64,000 bases of DNA from Hydrogenophaga sp. PBL-H3 (GTDB lineage Bacteria; Pseudomonadota; Gammaproteobacteria; Burkholderiales; Burkholderiaceae_C). The stretch is taken from contig NZ_CP044972.1 of assembly GCF_010104355.1 (NCBI RefSeq), forward strand, positions 124,001 through 188,000, in the 5' to 3' direction. Both the position numbers and the translations under genes were made by a program. The notes beneath the pieces were generated by a model. That model did not search any database and was not told the DNA's origin. It saw only the letters and a program-made list of their open reading frames with translations. This document shows positions 52,995 to 61,755 of this stretch, piece by piece; within the stretch, counting starts at the first letter, position 1; every line of letters begins with the position of its first letter.

Positions 52995-54851
52995 TTATGC
53001 GGCCAGGCGCTTCTCGATTTTTGCTTTTGTCTCCTCGAGCTCCCGTGGCAGGTGATGGGCCAGCTGGGTGAACAGTTCGCTGTGCAGTGCGAGTTCCTGG
53101 GTCCAGGCGGCGCTGTCGATGTGGGTCACGGTGTTGTACTGCTCGGTCGAGAAGTTCAAGCCGTCCCAGTGAATGTCTTCGTAGCGCGGGCTCACGCCGA
53201 AGGCGTGTTCGGTGCCCTGGCCTTGGCCTTCCAGGCGATCGATCATCCACTTGAGCACGCGCATGTTTTCGCCGAAACCGGGCCAGACGAACTTGCCGGC
53301 CTCGTCCTTGCGGAACCAGTTCACGCAGAAGATGCCGGGCAGTTTGGCGCCCTGGCTCGTGAGCTTGTTGCCCATGTCCAGCCAGTGCTGGAAGTAGTCG
53401 CTCATGTTGTAGCCGGTGAACGGCAGCATGGCGAACGGGTCGCGGCGCACCACGCCTTGCGCACCGAAGGCTGCGGCGGTGGTTTCCGACCCCATGGTGG
53501 CGGCCATGTACACGCCTTCGGTCCAGTCGCGGGCTTCGGTCACCAGCGGCACCGTGGTGGAGCGGCGGCCACCAAAGATGAAGGCGTCGATCGGCACGCC
53601 GGACGGATCGTCCCAAGCCGGATCGAGCGCGGGGTTGTTGGTGGCGGCCACGGTGAAGCGGGCGTTGGGATGGGCGGCCTTGGCACCGGTTTCTTTCGCG
53701 ATTTGCGGTGTCCAGTCCTTGCCCTGCCAGTCGATGGCGTGGGCGGGCGCCTCGCCCATGCCTTCCCACCACACGTCGCCGTCATCCGTCAGGGCCACGT
53801 TGGTGAAAACCACGTCGCGGTCCAGGCTGGCCATGCAGTTCGGGTTGGTCAGCGTGTTGGTGCCCGGCGCCACGCCAAAGTAGCCCGCCTCGGGGTTGAT
53901 CGCGTAGAGGCGTCCATCGGCGTGCGGCTTGATCCAGGCGATGTCGTCGCCGATGGTGGTGACGCTCCAGCCTTCGAAGCCCTTGGGTGGGATCAGCATG
54001 GCGAAGTTGGTTTTGCCACAGGCGCTGGGGAAGGCAGCGGCCACGTGGTATTTCTTGCCCTGGGGGTTGGTCACGCCCAGGATGAGCATGTGCTCGGCCA
54101 GCCAGCCCTGCTGTTTGCCCATGGTGGAGGCAATGCGCAGCGCAAAACACTTCTTGCCCAGCAGCGCGTTGCCACCGTAGCCCGAGCCGTAGCTCCAGAT
54201 TTCGCGCGTTTCCGGATAGTGGACGATGTACTTGGTGGTCGGGTTGCAGGGCCAGCCGGTCTTGTCGGTCTCGCCAGCGGCCAGTGGCGCGCCGACGGTG
54301 TGCACGCAGGGTACGAATTCGCCGTCGGTGCCCAGCACGTCGAACACCGCCTTGCCCATGCGGGTCATGAGCTTCATGTTGACGGCCACGTAGGCGCTGT
54401 CGGAGAGCTCGATGCCGATGTGGGCAATGGGGCTGCCCAGCGGGCCCATGCTGAAGGGCACCACATACATGGTGCGACCGCGCATGCAGCCGTCAAACAG
54501 CGGCTGCAGGGTGGCGCGCATCTCGGCCGGGGCCTTCCAGTTGTTGGTCGGGCCGGCGTCTTCCTGCTTCTGCGAGCAGATGAAGGTGCGGTCTTCCACG
54601 CGGGCCACGTCCGACGGGTCGGAGCAGGCCAGGAAGCTGTTGGGGCGTTTGATCGGGTTGAGCCGCTTCATCGTGCCGGCGCTCACCAGCTGTTCGCACA
54701 GGCGCGCGTATTCCTCGTCGCTGCCATCGCACCAGACCACGGTATCGGGTTTGCACAGGGCCGCCATGTCGGCCACCCAGGCGATCAGCCGGGCGTTCTT
54801 CACATAGGACGGGGTGTTGAGGGTCAGGCCCTGCATCACGGGAGAGTTCAT
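52995..54851 (-). CDS. pckG: Phosphoenolpyruvate carboxykinase (GTP)
   Basis: A 618-residue GTP-dependent enzyme that makes phosphoenolpyruvate from oxaloacetate in gluconeogenesis. The [12 protein letters not shown] kinase-1a loop (about residues 275-285), the metal-binding segment around [19 protein letters not shown] and [22 protein letters not shown] are all present. The length is normal for the GTP form. ATG 54851 follows GGAAAGG-like sequence. It is monocistronic. Confidence 0.97.
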   Translation of the reverse strand: MNSPVMQGLTLNTPSYVKNARLIAWVADMAALCKPDTVVWCDGSDEEYARLCEQLVSAGTMKRLNPIKRPNSFLACSDPSDVARVEDRTFICSQKQEDAGPTNNWKAPAEMRATLQPLFDGCMRGRTMYVVPFSMGPLGSPIAHIGIELSDSAYVAVNMKLMTRMGKAVFDVLGTDGEFVPCVHTVGAPLAAGETDKTGWPCNPTTKYIVHYPETREIWSYGSGYGGNALLGKKCFALRIASTMGKQQGWLAEHMLILGVTNPQGKKYHVAAAFPSACGKTNFAMLIPPKGFEGWSVTTIGDDIAWIKPHADGRLYAINPEAGYFGVAPGTNTLTNPNCMASLDRDVVFTNVALTDDGDVWWEGMGEAPAHAIDWQGKDWTPQIAKETGAKAAHPNARFTVAATNNPALDPAWDDPSGVPIDAFIFGGRRSTTVPLVTEARDWTEGVYMAATMGSETTAAAFGAQGVVRRDPFAMLPFTGYNMSDYFQHWLDMGNKLTSQGAKLPGIFCVNWFRKDEAGKFVWPGFGENMRVLKWMIDRLEGQGQGTEHAFGVSPRYEDIHWDGLNFSTEQYNTVTHIDSAAWTQELALHSELFTQLAHHLPRELEETKAKIEKRLAA

Positions 54852-55163
54852 GGGAAAGGCTCCAGAAGTTGATAACCGGTGGCACCAGAGACGCCAACAG
54901 CCGCAGGCTGCAGAAGCTGCAGCTGGGCGGCTGTCGGGGTCCCTTGTGCTTGAAAGGGGCGGTCGGCGCTGATGGCTGTGGGGCGGTTGGCGCCCGGCAG
55001 CAAGAGGGACAAGGGGCGGGTTGGTGTGCCCGCGGCTCGGTCCGTGTGTCGTCCTTGCCTCGATTTTATGAAAGCGGGCGGCGGGTTACGAACTGGTTAC
55101 ATGCAAAACCCGCATAACGTGATGCATTAAACGCTCGTCCGACGGGACCTGCGGAGCCAAACA
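54852..55163. other. Leader and promoter region of pckG, no gene found
   Basis: About 310 bases upstream of pckG on the minus strand. The distal half (about 55060-55140) is AT-richer than its surroundings and includes TAAAAT read on the minus strand, a possible -10 element, but the -35 is poor. No binding site was recognised. The long leader suggests regulation at the transcript level. Confidence 0.4.
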
Positions 55164-55198
55164 AAAAGGCCAAACGCCCGTGGGGCGTTTGGCCTTTT
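55164..55198. terminator. Rho-independent terminator after the 47-residue membrane-protein gene
   Basis: Perfect 16-base arms (AAAAGGCCAAACGCCC and its complement) flank a GTG loop. Read on the minus strand it follows the small-protein stop by about 20 bases and ends in a T-run. Confidence 0.88.
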
Positions 55199-55216
55199 CT
55201 GCCGGAGCGTGGAGGC

Positions 55217-55360
55217 TCAGGCCATGAACACGGCGATGAAGGCCAGCAGGAACATCAAGACGCCCCCGGCCACAGGCAGCACGATGGGCATCAGGGGAAC
55301 GATGGACTCCACCACGTCTTGGGGCTGGTCACTGGGGGTGTCGTGGTCGTGGTGGGACAT
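55217..55360 (-). CDS. 47-residue membrane protein of unknown function
   Basis: A short gene with GGAG before its ATG (55360) and a terminator just after its stop. The product starts with a histidine/aspartate-rich segment (SHHDHDTPSDQPQ) and ends in one long hydrophobic helix (SIVPLMPIVLPVAGGVLMFLLAFIAVFMA, shown by its key parts VPLMPIVLPVAGG and FLLAFIAVF). It lies 51 bases after the thioesterase gene in the channel-hotdog-small protein operon. The H/D-rich tip might bind metal; the role is unknown. Confidence 0.7.
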   Translation of the reverse strand: MSHHDHDTPSDQPQDVVESIVPLMPIVLPVAGGVLMFLLAFIAVFMA

Positions 55361-55411
55361 GGGGCTCTCCGCAAGGTGGTTCAAAACTCCGGGGATTTTA
55401 AGGCAGACGGT

Positions 55412-55837
55412 TCAGAGCAGGGCGTAGGTGGTGCTGGCGCGGCACACGCTGCGCCCGTCGGTCGCACCCGTGATGTCGATTTCGCCGAACACCAGGCTCT
55501 TGCCGGCGCGGATCACGCGTGCGGTGATGTGGGCGTCCTGGCCGGAGAGCGGCTTGAGGAAGCTGGTGTTGAGTTGCACCGTGGTCATGGGGCGCTGGTC
55601 GCCGAGCTGCGTGACGATGGCCAGCACCATGGCGGTGTCGGCGGCCGACATCATGGCCTGGCCGCACAGCATGCCGCCCACGCGGGAGAGCTGGTCGCTT
55701 TGCGGCAGGCGCAGCGTGACCTCGCCGTCGGCAAATGATTCGACCCGCATGCCCAGGGCCTGAACCCATGGCGCAAACCACGCGGACAGCAGGCTTTGCA
55801 GCGATTCAACGGACACGGGGGGCGGTGGATGGGTCAT
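55412..55837 (-). CDS. PaaI-type hotdog-fold thioesterase
   Basis: A 141-residue hotdog protein related to the one at 27938. GGMLCGQAMMSAADTAMVLAIVT is the catalytic-helix region, with the D of the SAADTA turn as a probable catalytic residue, and MTTVQLNTSFLKPL forms the following strand. It should cut acyl-CoA thioesters. Its ATG directly follows the stop of the channel gene, so both are translated from one message. Confidence 0.85.
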   Translation of the reverse strand: MTHPPPPVSVESLQSLLSAWFAPWVQALGMRVESFADGEVTLRLPQSDQLSRVGGMLCGQAMMSAADTAMVLAIVTQLGDQRPMTTVQLNTSFLKPLSGQDAHITARVIRAGKSLVFGEIDITGATDGRSVCRASTTYALL

Positions 55838-57298
55838 TCAGTCCTCTTTGCGCAAACGGGCAAGCCAATGGTCCATCAGTTTGCCAGCCGCCTCGCGCCC
55901 GCCCAGACCAAACGACAGGGCCACCGCCACGGCCACCGCGCCCAAGGTGAGGCCGAAAGCCAGGTTGACGATGTCGTCGGCGATGCCCATGGCGCGCAGG
56001 CCCATGGCAATCACCAGTGCCAGGATGGCGTAGCGGCCAATGCGCGCCAGACCCTGGCTGCTTGCGCCGCTGGCGCGGTCGATGGCGTCATGGGCCAGGT
56101 TGGCCAGCCAGAAGCCGATCACCAGGATGGCCGATCCCAGCATCACGTCGCCGCCGAAGCGGATGAAGCTGGTCACGATGTCGCTGACCTGGTAGAAGCC
56201 CAGCTGCGCGGCCGCCTCCACCGTGGCGAACAGCATGGCAAAAAACAGCGCCACACGGCCGACCACCCGCGAGGCGCTGGTCTTCTCGAACGCGTGCGCC
56301 AGCTGAACGCGCGCGGGCAGCGAGTCAAAGCCCAGCGTGGCCAGCAGGCTGGTCAGCAACTGGCTGGCAAAGCTGGCCACCAGCCAGGTGATGACCAGGA
56401 TCAGGCCGGCGGCCACGATGCGCGGCACGGCTTGCATGAGGGTGCCCAACATGTCGGTGGCGGGCCGGGAGATGGCCTCGATCTTCAGCGCATCGAGTGC
56501 GGCGATCAGCGAGGGCAGGAACACCGCGATGAACACCAGCATGCCGATCACGCTGGACAGCTGCACCGTCTCGGCCAGACCCGCGCGGCTGCCCAGCTTG
56601 TCGACGCCCGCCGTGCGGCTGAGGTGCGTGGTGAGGTTGCGCATCACGGTGGCCACGATCCAGCCCACGCCGCCGATCACGAAGGCCGCCACAGCGTTGG
56701 GCAGCATGTCCAGCGCCTTGGTCACCATGCTGCGCAGGGGATCCAGCAGGCCTTCGAGCTGCAGCGCGCCCAGGATGGCGGGCACGAAGAGCAGGATCAC
56801 CAGCCAGAACAGCGCGCCCGCCAGCCCTTCGCTCATGGGTGCCATGTCGGCGTGTGCCGAGAGCTTGTCGTCCAGCGTGGTCTTGTCGAGCAGCTTCTGC
56901 GTGATGGCGCGCACCACGCTGGCCACCAGCCAGCCCACCAGCGCCAGCACCAGGCCGCCGAGCAGGCGCGGCGCGTATTCAAAGAGCTGCGTGGCGAAGG
57001 CCGAGAACGGTCCGGAGACGATGGCCAGGTTCAGCGAATTGAACACCGCGACCAGCGTGAGCAGGATCACCACCCAGAACAGGCCGAGCGCCACGGCACC
57101 TTCGATGTCCACGCCCGTGCCGGTGAGTTTGCCGAAGCGGTGGTTCACCCCGCTGAAGCCCAGGGTCTTGCGCGTGGCCGCTCGCACCAGCACCGCGATG
57201 AACCAGCCCAGGATGAAGATCGCGAGTGCTCCGAGCAACTGCGGGATGTGGGTGCCCAGATTGCTTTGCAGCGAGTCCCACAAGGCGTTGGTGTTCAT
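55838..57298 (-). CDS. Mechanosensitive-channel-like protein with repeated conserved TM helices (CmpX-like)
   Basis: A 486-residue membrane protein built from repeated TM_helix (PF05552) units: ALAIFILGWFIAVLVRAATRKTL, LVLALVGWLVASVVRAITQKLLDK, VIGGVGWIVATVMRNLTTHLSR, LILVITWLVASFASQLLTSLLATLG and LVIGFWLANLAHDAIDRAS, each with a G-W/F-x-x-A pattern. It ends ALSFGLGGREAAGKLMDHWLARLRKED, like the lining helix and tail of MscS-related channels, but the classical MscS beta domain is absent. Pseudomonas CmpX, with this layout, affects membrane tension and c-di-GMP signalling. GGAGGA precedes the ATG. Confidence 0.8.
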   Translation of the reverse strand: MNTNALWDSLQSNLGTHIPQLLGALAIFILGWFIAVLVRAATRKTLGFSGVNHRFGKLTGTGVDIEGAVALGLFWVVILLTLVAVFNSLNLAIVSGPFSAFATQLFEYAPRLLGGLVLALVGWLVASVVRAITQKLLDKTTLDDKLSAHADMAPMSEGLAGALFWLVILLFVPAILGALQLEGLLDPLRSMVTKALDMLPNAVAAFVIGGVGWIVATVMRNLTTHLSRTAGVDKLGSRAGLAETVQLSSVIGMLVFIAVFLPSLIAALDALKIEAISRPATDMLGTLMQAVPRIVAAGLILVITWLVASFASQLLTSLLATLGFDSLPARVQLAHAFEKTSASRVVGRVALFFAMLFATVEAAAQLGFYQVSDIVTSFIRFGGDVMLGSAILVIGFWLANLAHDAIDRASGASSQGLARIGRYAILALVIAMGLRAMGIADDIVNLAFGLTLGAVAVAVALSFGLGGREAAGKLMDHWLARLRKED

Positions 57299-57374
57299 GG
57301 CGTTCCTCCGGTTCGGTGTCAGGACCGACCCATGATGCAGAGCACCTCAGCCAGCGTCAACCACGGGCGGGGCC

Positions 57375-58574
57375 TCAGAGCAGCGCGGTCTCGAAACCCG
57401 CCTGTTGCAGGCGTTCGATGACTTGCGCGATGTGTTCGCGCCCGCGCGTCTGCAACACCAGTTCGATGGCGACGTTCTGCGCCGCCAGCAGCGTGAAGGC
57501 GCGCTGGTGGTGCACCTCGTCGATGTTGGCGCCGGCATCGGCCACGGTGGCGGTGATGCGCGCCAGGTTGCCCGGCACGTCGCGCGCGTTGACCTGGATG
57601 CGCGCCAGCCGGCCGGCCCGTACCATGCCGCGCTCGATGATGGAGGCCAGCAGCATCGGGTCGATGTTGCCGCCGCACAGCACCAGGCCCACGCGTTTGC
57701 CCGCGAAGCGCTGCGGGTGCTTGATCAGCGCGGCCAGGCCGGCAGCGCCCGCGCCTTCCACCAGCGTCTTCTCGATCTCCAGCAGCATCACGATGGCCTG
57801 CTCGATGTCGCCCTCATCGACCAGCACCACATCGTCCACCCGCTGGCGCACGATGGCCTCGGTGATCACGCCGGGTGTGCCCACCGCGATGCCCTCGGCG
57901 ATGGTGCTAGTGCCCTGTGGCAGGTGCGTGCCCTTGATGGCGTTGTACATGGCCGGGAAGCGCTCGGCCTGCACGCCGATGACTTCGATGTCCGGGCGGA
58001 TCGCCTTGGCGGCGGTGGCCATGCCGCCGATCAGGCCGCCGCCGCCGATGGCCACCACCAGCGTGTCCAGGTCGGGCTGCTCGCGCAGCATCTCCAGCGC
58101 CACCGTGCCCTGACCGGCCACGATGGCTTCGTCGTCGTACGGGTGCACGAACACCAGACCCTGTTGCGCTGCCAGTTCGCGGGCGTGGCTGCGCGACTCC
58201 TCCAGCGTGTCGCCGTGCAGCACCACCTCGGCACCGAAGCCGCGCGTGCGCTCCACCTTCACGCCGGGTGTGAAGCGCGGCATGACGATCACCGCGCGCA
58301 GGCCTAGCCGGTGCGCGTGGTACGCCACGCCCTGCGCGTGGTTGCCCGCGCTCATGGCGATCACTCCGCGTGCCCGTTCGTCGGCGCTCAGCTGCGCGAG
58401 CTTGTTGCATGCACCGCGCTCCTTGAACGAAGCGGTGTACTGCAGGTTCTCGAACTTCAGAAACACCTGGCAGCCGGTGAGCTGCGAGATGGTCCGTGAT
58501 TCGACAAAAGGGGTGTCCAGCACCTGCCCGGTCAGGCGGGCGGCGGCGGCTTGAATGTCTTGAAGGTCCAGCAT
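57375..58574 (-). CDS. ilvA: Threonine ammonia-lyase
   Basis: A 399-residue PLP enzyme. The Schiff-base lysine is K51 in TASFKERGA, SAGNHAQGVA binds the substrate, and IGGGGLIGGMAT is the phosphate loop. A C-terminal ACT domain (about 325-399, ARIQVNARDVPGNLARITATVADAGANI) follows. The length suits the single-ACT catabolic/biosynthetic type of betaproteobacteria. It makes 2-oxobutanoate from threonine. An isoleucine-sensitive variant would have two ACT-like domains; this has one. Confidence 0.93.
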   Translation of the reverse strand: MLDLQDIQAAAARLTGQVLDTPFVESRTISQLTGCQVFLKFENLQYTASFKERGACNKLAQLSADERARGVIAMSAGNHAQGVAYHAHRLGLRAVIVMPRFTPGVKVERTRGFGAEVVLHGDTLEESRSHARELAAQQGLVFVHPYDDEAIVAGQGTVALEMLREQPDLDTLVVAIGGGGLIGGMATAAKAIRPDIEVIGVQAERFPAMYNAIKGTHLPQGTSTIAEGIAVGTPGVITEAIVRQRVDDVVLVDEGDIEQAIVMLLEIEKTLVEGAGAAGLAALIKHPQRFAGKRVGLVLCGGNIDPMLLASIIERGMVRAGRLARIQVNARDVPGNLARITATVADAGANIDEVHHQRAFTLLAAQNVAIELVLQTRGREHIAQVIERLQQAGFETALL

Positions 58575-58743
58575 CGCGCGATTGTGAACCGGCCGGCGCG
58601 TGGCTCCCCATCTGAAAGCCGGACAAATCCCACAAACACGGTTCATCACTCTCTTCCATGATTCATCAAGCTGGGTTATGGTCCATTTGAATGCCGGATG
58701 TCCCGGCACGGCGTCACTGGAAGCGCGTTCTGGAGGTGTCTGG

Positions 58744-61152
58744 ATGAACAAGCGTCCCGTGCAGCCCGCGAGCACCGCGGTCCGCACACTGACCGAACCC
58801 CGGGAGGGCCGTGCGCCCCTTCTGGGCGAAGGTCGCGTGTTCGTGCCGCACGGCCTGCGCCAGGCCCCGGTGCTCGACCTCATGTGCTCGCACTTCGTGC
58901 TCACGCTGGCCGCGCGCCAGGGGCCGCGCTTCAACGTGCGGCGCGACCTCAACACACTGCTCTCGCTCGCTGGCCGCCATCTGGTGTGGCCGCTCACCGT
59001 GCTCGCGCGCTTGCGTGAGTTTCTCGAACGCCGCTGCAAGGACAACGAACTCTGGAGCGGCCACGACAAGCTGCCCACACCCGCCTTCATGGAGCGCTAC
59101 GGCGTCTGGCGCGGCCCCTACGAAGAAGGCACGCTGTTCTTCTACCTCGACGAATACGCCAAAGAGTCGCCAAAAGATCTGCTCTCGGTGCTCGCCGTGA
59201 CCGGCGAGTGGCTCAGCCACGCGCTCAAGAAGCAGTCCACGCTGGTCGAGAAGAACATCGACGCGCTCGCCGGCTTGCTGCAGCTCAACCGCGCCGAGCG
59301 CGCGCTGCTGCTCTACGGCACGCTCGCGCGTTACCAGCGCGACCTGCGCTCCATCCTGGTCGAGTTCAAGGTGAACAACGCACCCGAGGCCTACGCGGCC
59401 ATCGCCGACGTGGCCGGCGTGAAGGCCAGCGAGGTCGGCGAGGCTTTGCGAGCGGGCTCGCGGCTGGAGCGCATCGGCATGGTGGAAAACCTGATCTCCG
59501 AGCACAACATCACCGACCTGGCCGATCTCATGAAGGTCAGCGAGAAGCTGCCGCCGGTGCTCATGCGCGAGTACCGCACGCAGAGCGAGCTCATGGCCGT
59601 GTTCACCCGTCCGGCTGCTCGCTCGGCGCTCACGCCCAAAGACTTCGACTACGTGGGCGAAGACGTGCGCCTGCTTTGCGGCCTGCTGCGCGAAGCCGTG
59701 GCGCGCAAGGAACCGGGCGTGAACGTGCTCATGTACGGCCCGCCCGGCACCGGCAAGACCGAGCTGGCGCGCGTGGTGGCGCAGGCCGCCGGGCTGGAGC
59801 TGTTCGAGGTGGAGTACGCCGACCGCGACGGCAACGCGCTCTCGGGCCGCGACCGTTACCGCTCGTTGCAGATCGCGCAGGTATTCCTGAAAGGCACGGC
59901 GCATTCGGCCCTGTTATTCGACGAGGTCGAAGACGTTTTCCCGCCGATCTCCAGCGAGGCGGCGCAGATCATGGCGCGCGCCGAACACGTGGCGTCATCC
60001 CACACCGGCAGCGTCAGCGGCAAGGCCTGGGTCAACCAGATCCTGGAAACCAACGCTGTGCCCACGCTGTGGGTGACCAACCGCATCGAGCAGATCGACC
60101 CGGCGTTTCGCCGCCGCTTCGCCTACCACCTCGAGCTCAAGAGTCCGCCGCCCGGCGCGCGCGAGCAGCTCGTGCGCAAGACGCTGGAAGACGCGCCGGT
60201 GTCCGACGCGCTGGTGGCGCGCCTGACCGAGCGCAAGGGCCTGACGCCGGCGCAGATCCGCACGGCGCTGCGTTTTGCCCAGCTCGCTGCCAGCCCCGCC
60301 AAACCGGCTGCCCGGCGTAGCGCCAAGGCGCGCGGCGCGCCCACGCCGGTGCTTGACGACCTGATCGAGCGCCAGCTCAAGAACGCCGACCTGGCCCTGG
60401 GCCGCAAGCCCGATCTGGTGCAGCGGCCCAGCGTCACGCAGTACAGCCTGGACATGCTCAACGTCGAGTCGCGCTACGAGCTGCCGCGCGTGATTGCCGC
60501 GCTCAAGGCGCGCGGCCACGGCTGCCTGTGTTTCCACGGCGCGCCCGGCACCGGCAAGACCGCGCTGGCCGAGCACCTGGCCCAGCAGCTCGAACGCCCG
60601 CTGATGATCCGCCGTGCCAGCGACCTGGTGAGCAAGTTCGTGGGCGAGACCGAGCAGCAGATGGCGGCCATGTTCCGCGAGGCCGAGGCCGAGAAGGCCG
60701 TGTTGCTGCTGGATGAGGCCGACAGCTTTCTGCAGGACCGGCGCGGCGCGCAGCGCACCTACGAGGTGACCGAGGTCAACGAGATGCTGCAGGGTATGGA
60801 GCGCTTTGCCGGCATCTTCATCTGCACCACCAACCTGATGGACAGCATCGACCAGGCGGCGCTGCGGCGCTTCACCTTCAAGATCCGCTTCAAACCGCTC
60901 ACGGCTGCGCAGCGCGAGACCATGTTTGTGGTGGAGGCGCTGGGGGGCGATGCCACGCGGCTGGATGCGGCGCTGGCCGCGCGGCTGGCCCGGCTCGACC
61001 AGCTCTGCCCCGGCGACTTTGCCGCAGTGAAAAGGCAGGTGGAGATACTGGCCGAGTCGCTGGAGCCCGAGGAGTTCATCTCGCAGCTGGAAGCCGAGCA
61101 CCGCATCAAGCCCGAGGTGCGCGAGGCGCGCGGCATCGGGTTCATGCACTGA
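58744..61152 (+). CDS. Large tandem AAA ATPase of unknown function
   Basis: An 802-residue cytoplasmic protein. The N-terminal 300 residues show no recognised domain. The first AAA module has Walker A GPPGTGKTE (about 332-340), Walker B LLFDEVEDVFPP and arginine-finger region AFRRRFAYHLEL. The second, Spastin/Vps4/Cdc48-like, has Walker A GAPGTGKTA (about 599-607), Walker B VLLLDEADSFLQDR and TTNLMDSIDQAALRRFTFKIRF. Between them lies a lysine/arginine-rich linker (PAARRSAKARGAP). Both ATP sites look intact. It stands alone and a hairpin terminator follows; a remodelling or unfolding role is likely. Confidence 0.8.
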   Translation: MNKRPVQPASTAVRTLTEPREGRAPLLGEGRVFVPHGLRQAPVLDLMCSHFVLTLAARQGPRFNVRRDLNTLLSLAGRHLVWPLTVLARLREFLERRCKDNELWSGHDKLPTPAFMERYGVWRGPYEEGTLFFYLDEYAKESPKDLLSVLAVTGEWLSHALKKQSTLVEKNIDALAGLLQLNRAERALLLYGTLARYQRDLRSILVEFKVNNAPEAYAAIADVAGVKASEVGEALRAGSRLERIGMVENLISEHNITDLADLMKVSEKLPPVLMREYRTQSELMAVFTRPAARSALTPKDFDYVGEDVRLLCGLLREAVARKEPGVNVLMYGPPGTGKTELARVVAQAAGLELFEVEYADRDGNALSGRDRYRSLQIAQVFLKGTAHSALLFDEVEDVFPPISSEAAQIMARAEHVASSHTGSVSGKAWVNQILETNAVPTLWVTNRIEQIDPAFRRRFAYHLELKSPPPGAREQLVRKTLEDAPVSDALVARLTERKGLTPAQIRTALRFAQLAASPAKPAARRSAKARGAPTPVLDDLIERQLKNADLALGRKPDLVQRPSVTQYSLDMLNVESRYELPRVIAALKARGHGCLCFHGAPGTGKTALAEHLAQQLERPLMIRRASDLVSKFVGETEQQMAAMFREAEAEKAVLLLDEADSFLQDRRGAQRTYEVTEVNEMLQGMERFAGIFICTTNLMDSIDQAALRRFTFKIRFKPLTAAQRETMFVVEALGGDATRLDAALAARLARLDQLCPGDFAAVKRQVEILAESLEPEEFISQLEAEHRIKPEVREARGIGFMH

Positions 61153-61174
61153 ACGGCAACACGCTCTCCATGCA

Positions 61175-61198
61175 AAAGGCCACCTCGCGGTGGCCTTT
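61175..61198. terminator. Rho-independent terminator after the AAA ATPase gene
   Basis: AAAGGCCACC and GGTGGCCTTT form a ten-base stem around TCGC, ending in a short T-run, 20 bases after the ATPase stop. The converging hypothetical gene ends 37 bases further on, so the hairpin may act on both strands. Confidence 0.85.
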
Positions 61199-61234
61199 GT
61201 TGTGTCCAGGGCGCCGCGGAAGCGGCGCAGGGGT

Positions 61235-61579
61235 TCAATGCATCAACATCATGGGTTTGCTCGGCAGTTCGTCGGCCGAGTAGTCCGGATGGTGGTTCAC
61301 GAAAAAGCGCAGCTTCTGATCGAGCCGGGCGATGCGGGTGTTGGCCACGCTCTCGCAGTGGTGCTTGGAGATCAGGCCGAACAGCTTGCTGCGCAGGAAC
61401 CAGAGGTCCTTGGGGCTTTGGCAAGACAGGAGCGCGGCGTGAATGCGCACGCGGATCGGGTCCTGGATGTCGGCCATGGCGGCGTGAAATTCGTCCACCA
61501 GAAAGTCCAGCTCCAGCACCTGCGTGTCGTGGTACTGAACCCTTTTGCTTTTGCCAATCCAGGGCAGCCAGGAAAACAT
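61235..61579 (-). CDS. Conserved hypothetical protein
   Basis: A 114-residue soluble protein, mostly helical by eye: VLELDFLVDEFHAAMADI, RVRIHAALLSC, LWFLRSKLFGLISKHH and NTRIARLDQKLRFFVN. GGAG precedes the ATG at 61579. It converges on the AAA ATPase gene across the terminator. No domain was recognised; an acidic-helix adaptor would suit the pattern, but that is a guess. Confidence 0.7.
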   Translation of the reverse strand: MFSWLPWIGKSKRVQYHDTQVLELDFLVDEFHAAMADIQDPIRVRIHAALLSCQSPKDLWFLRSKLFGLISKHHCESVANTRIARLDQKLRFFVNHHPDYSADELPSKPMMLMH

Positions 61580-61755
61580 GCTGAGCTCCGTTCGAGATGT
61601 TCGGGGTGAGGGGAAGCTTCCCCGGGTACACCCCTTGCATCGTCAGATGAGCGGCTTTCTTGAGTGGCGGCAGAAGGGCAAGGGCCCCCGGCACGATGAG
61701 CGGTCGGGCTTGTCAGCCGATGGTGGTGGTCGGGGCTGGAAACTCCCTCAGGCGC

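Noticed and set aside
52818..54872. 684-codon frame opposite pckG
   Set aside because: Antisense shadow; it crosses the terminator and has no domain.
55796..57421. 541-codon frame opposite the channel gene
   Set aside because: Q/H/R-rich antisense translation of a membrane protein, not a gene.
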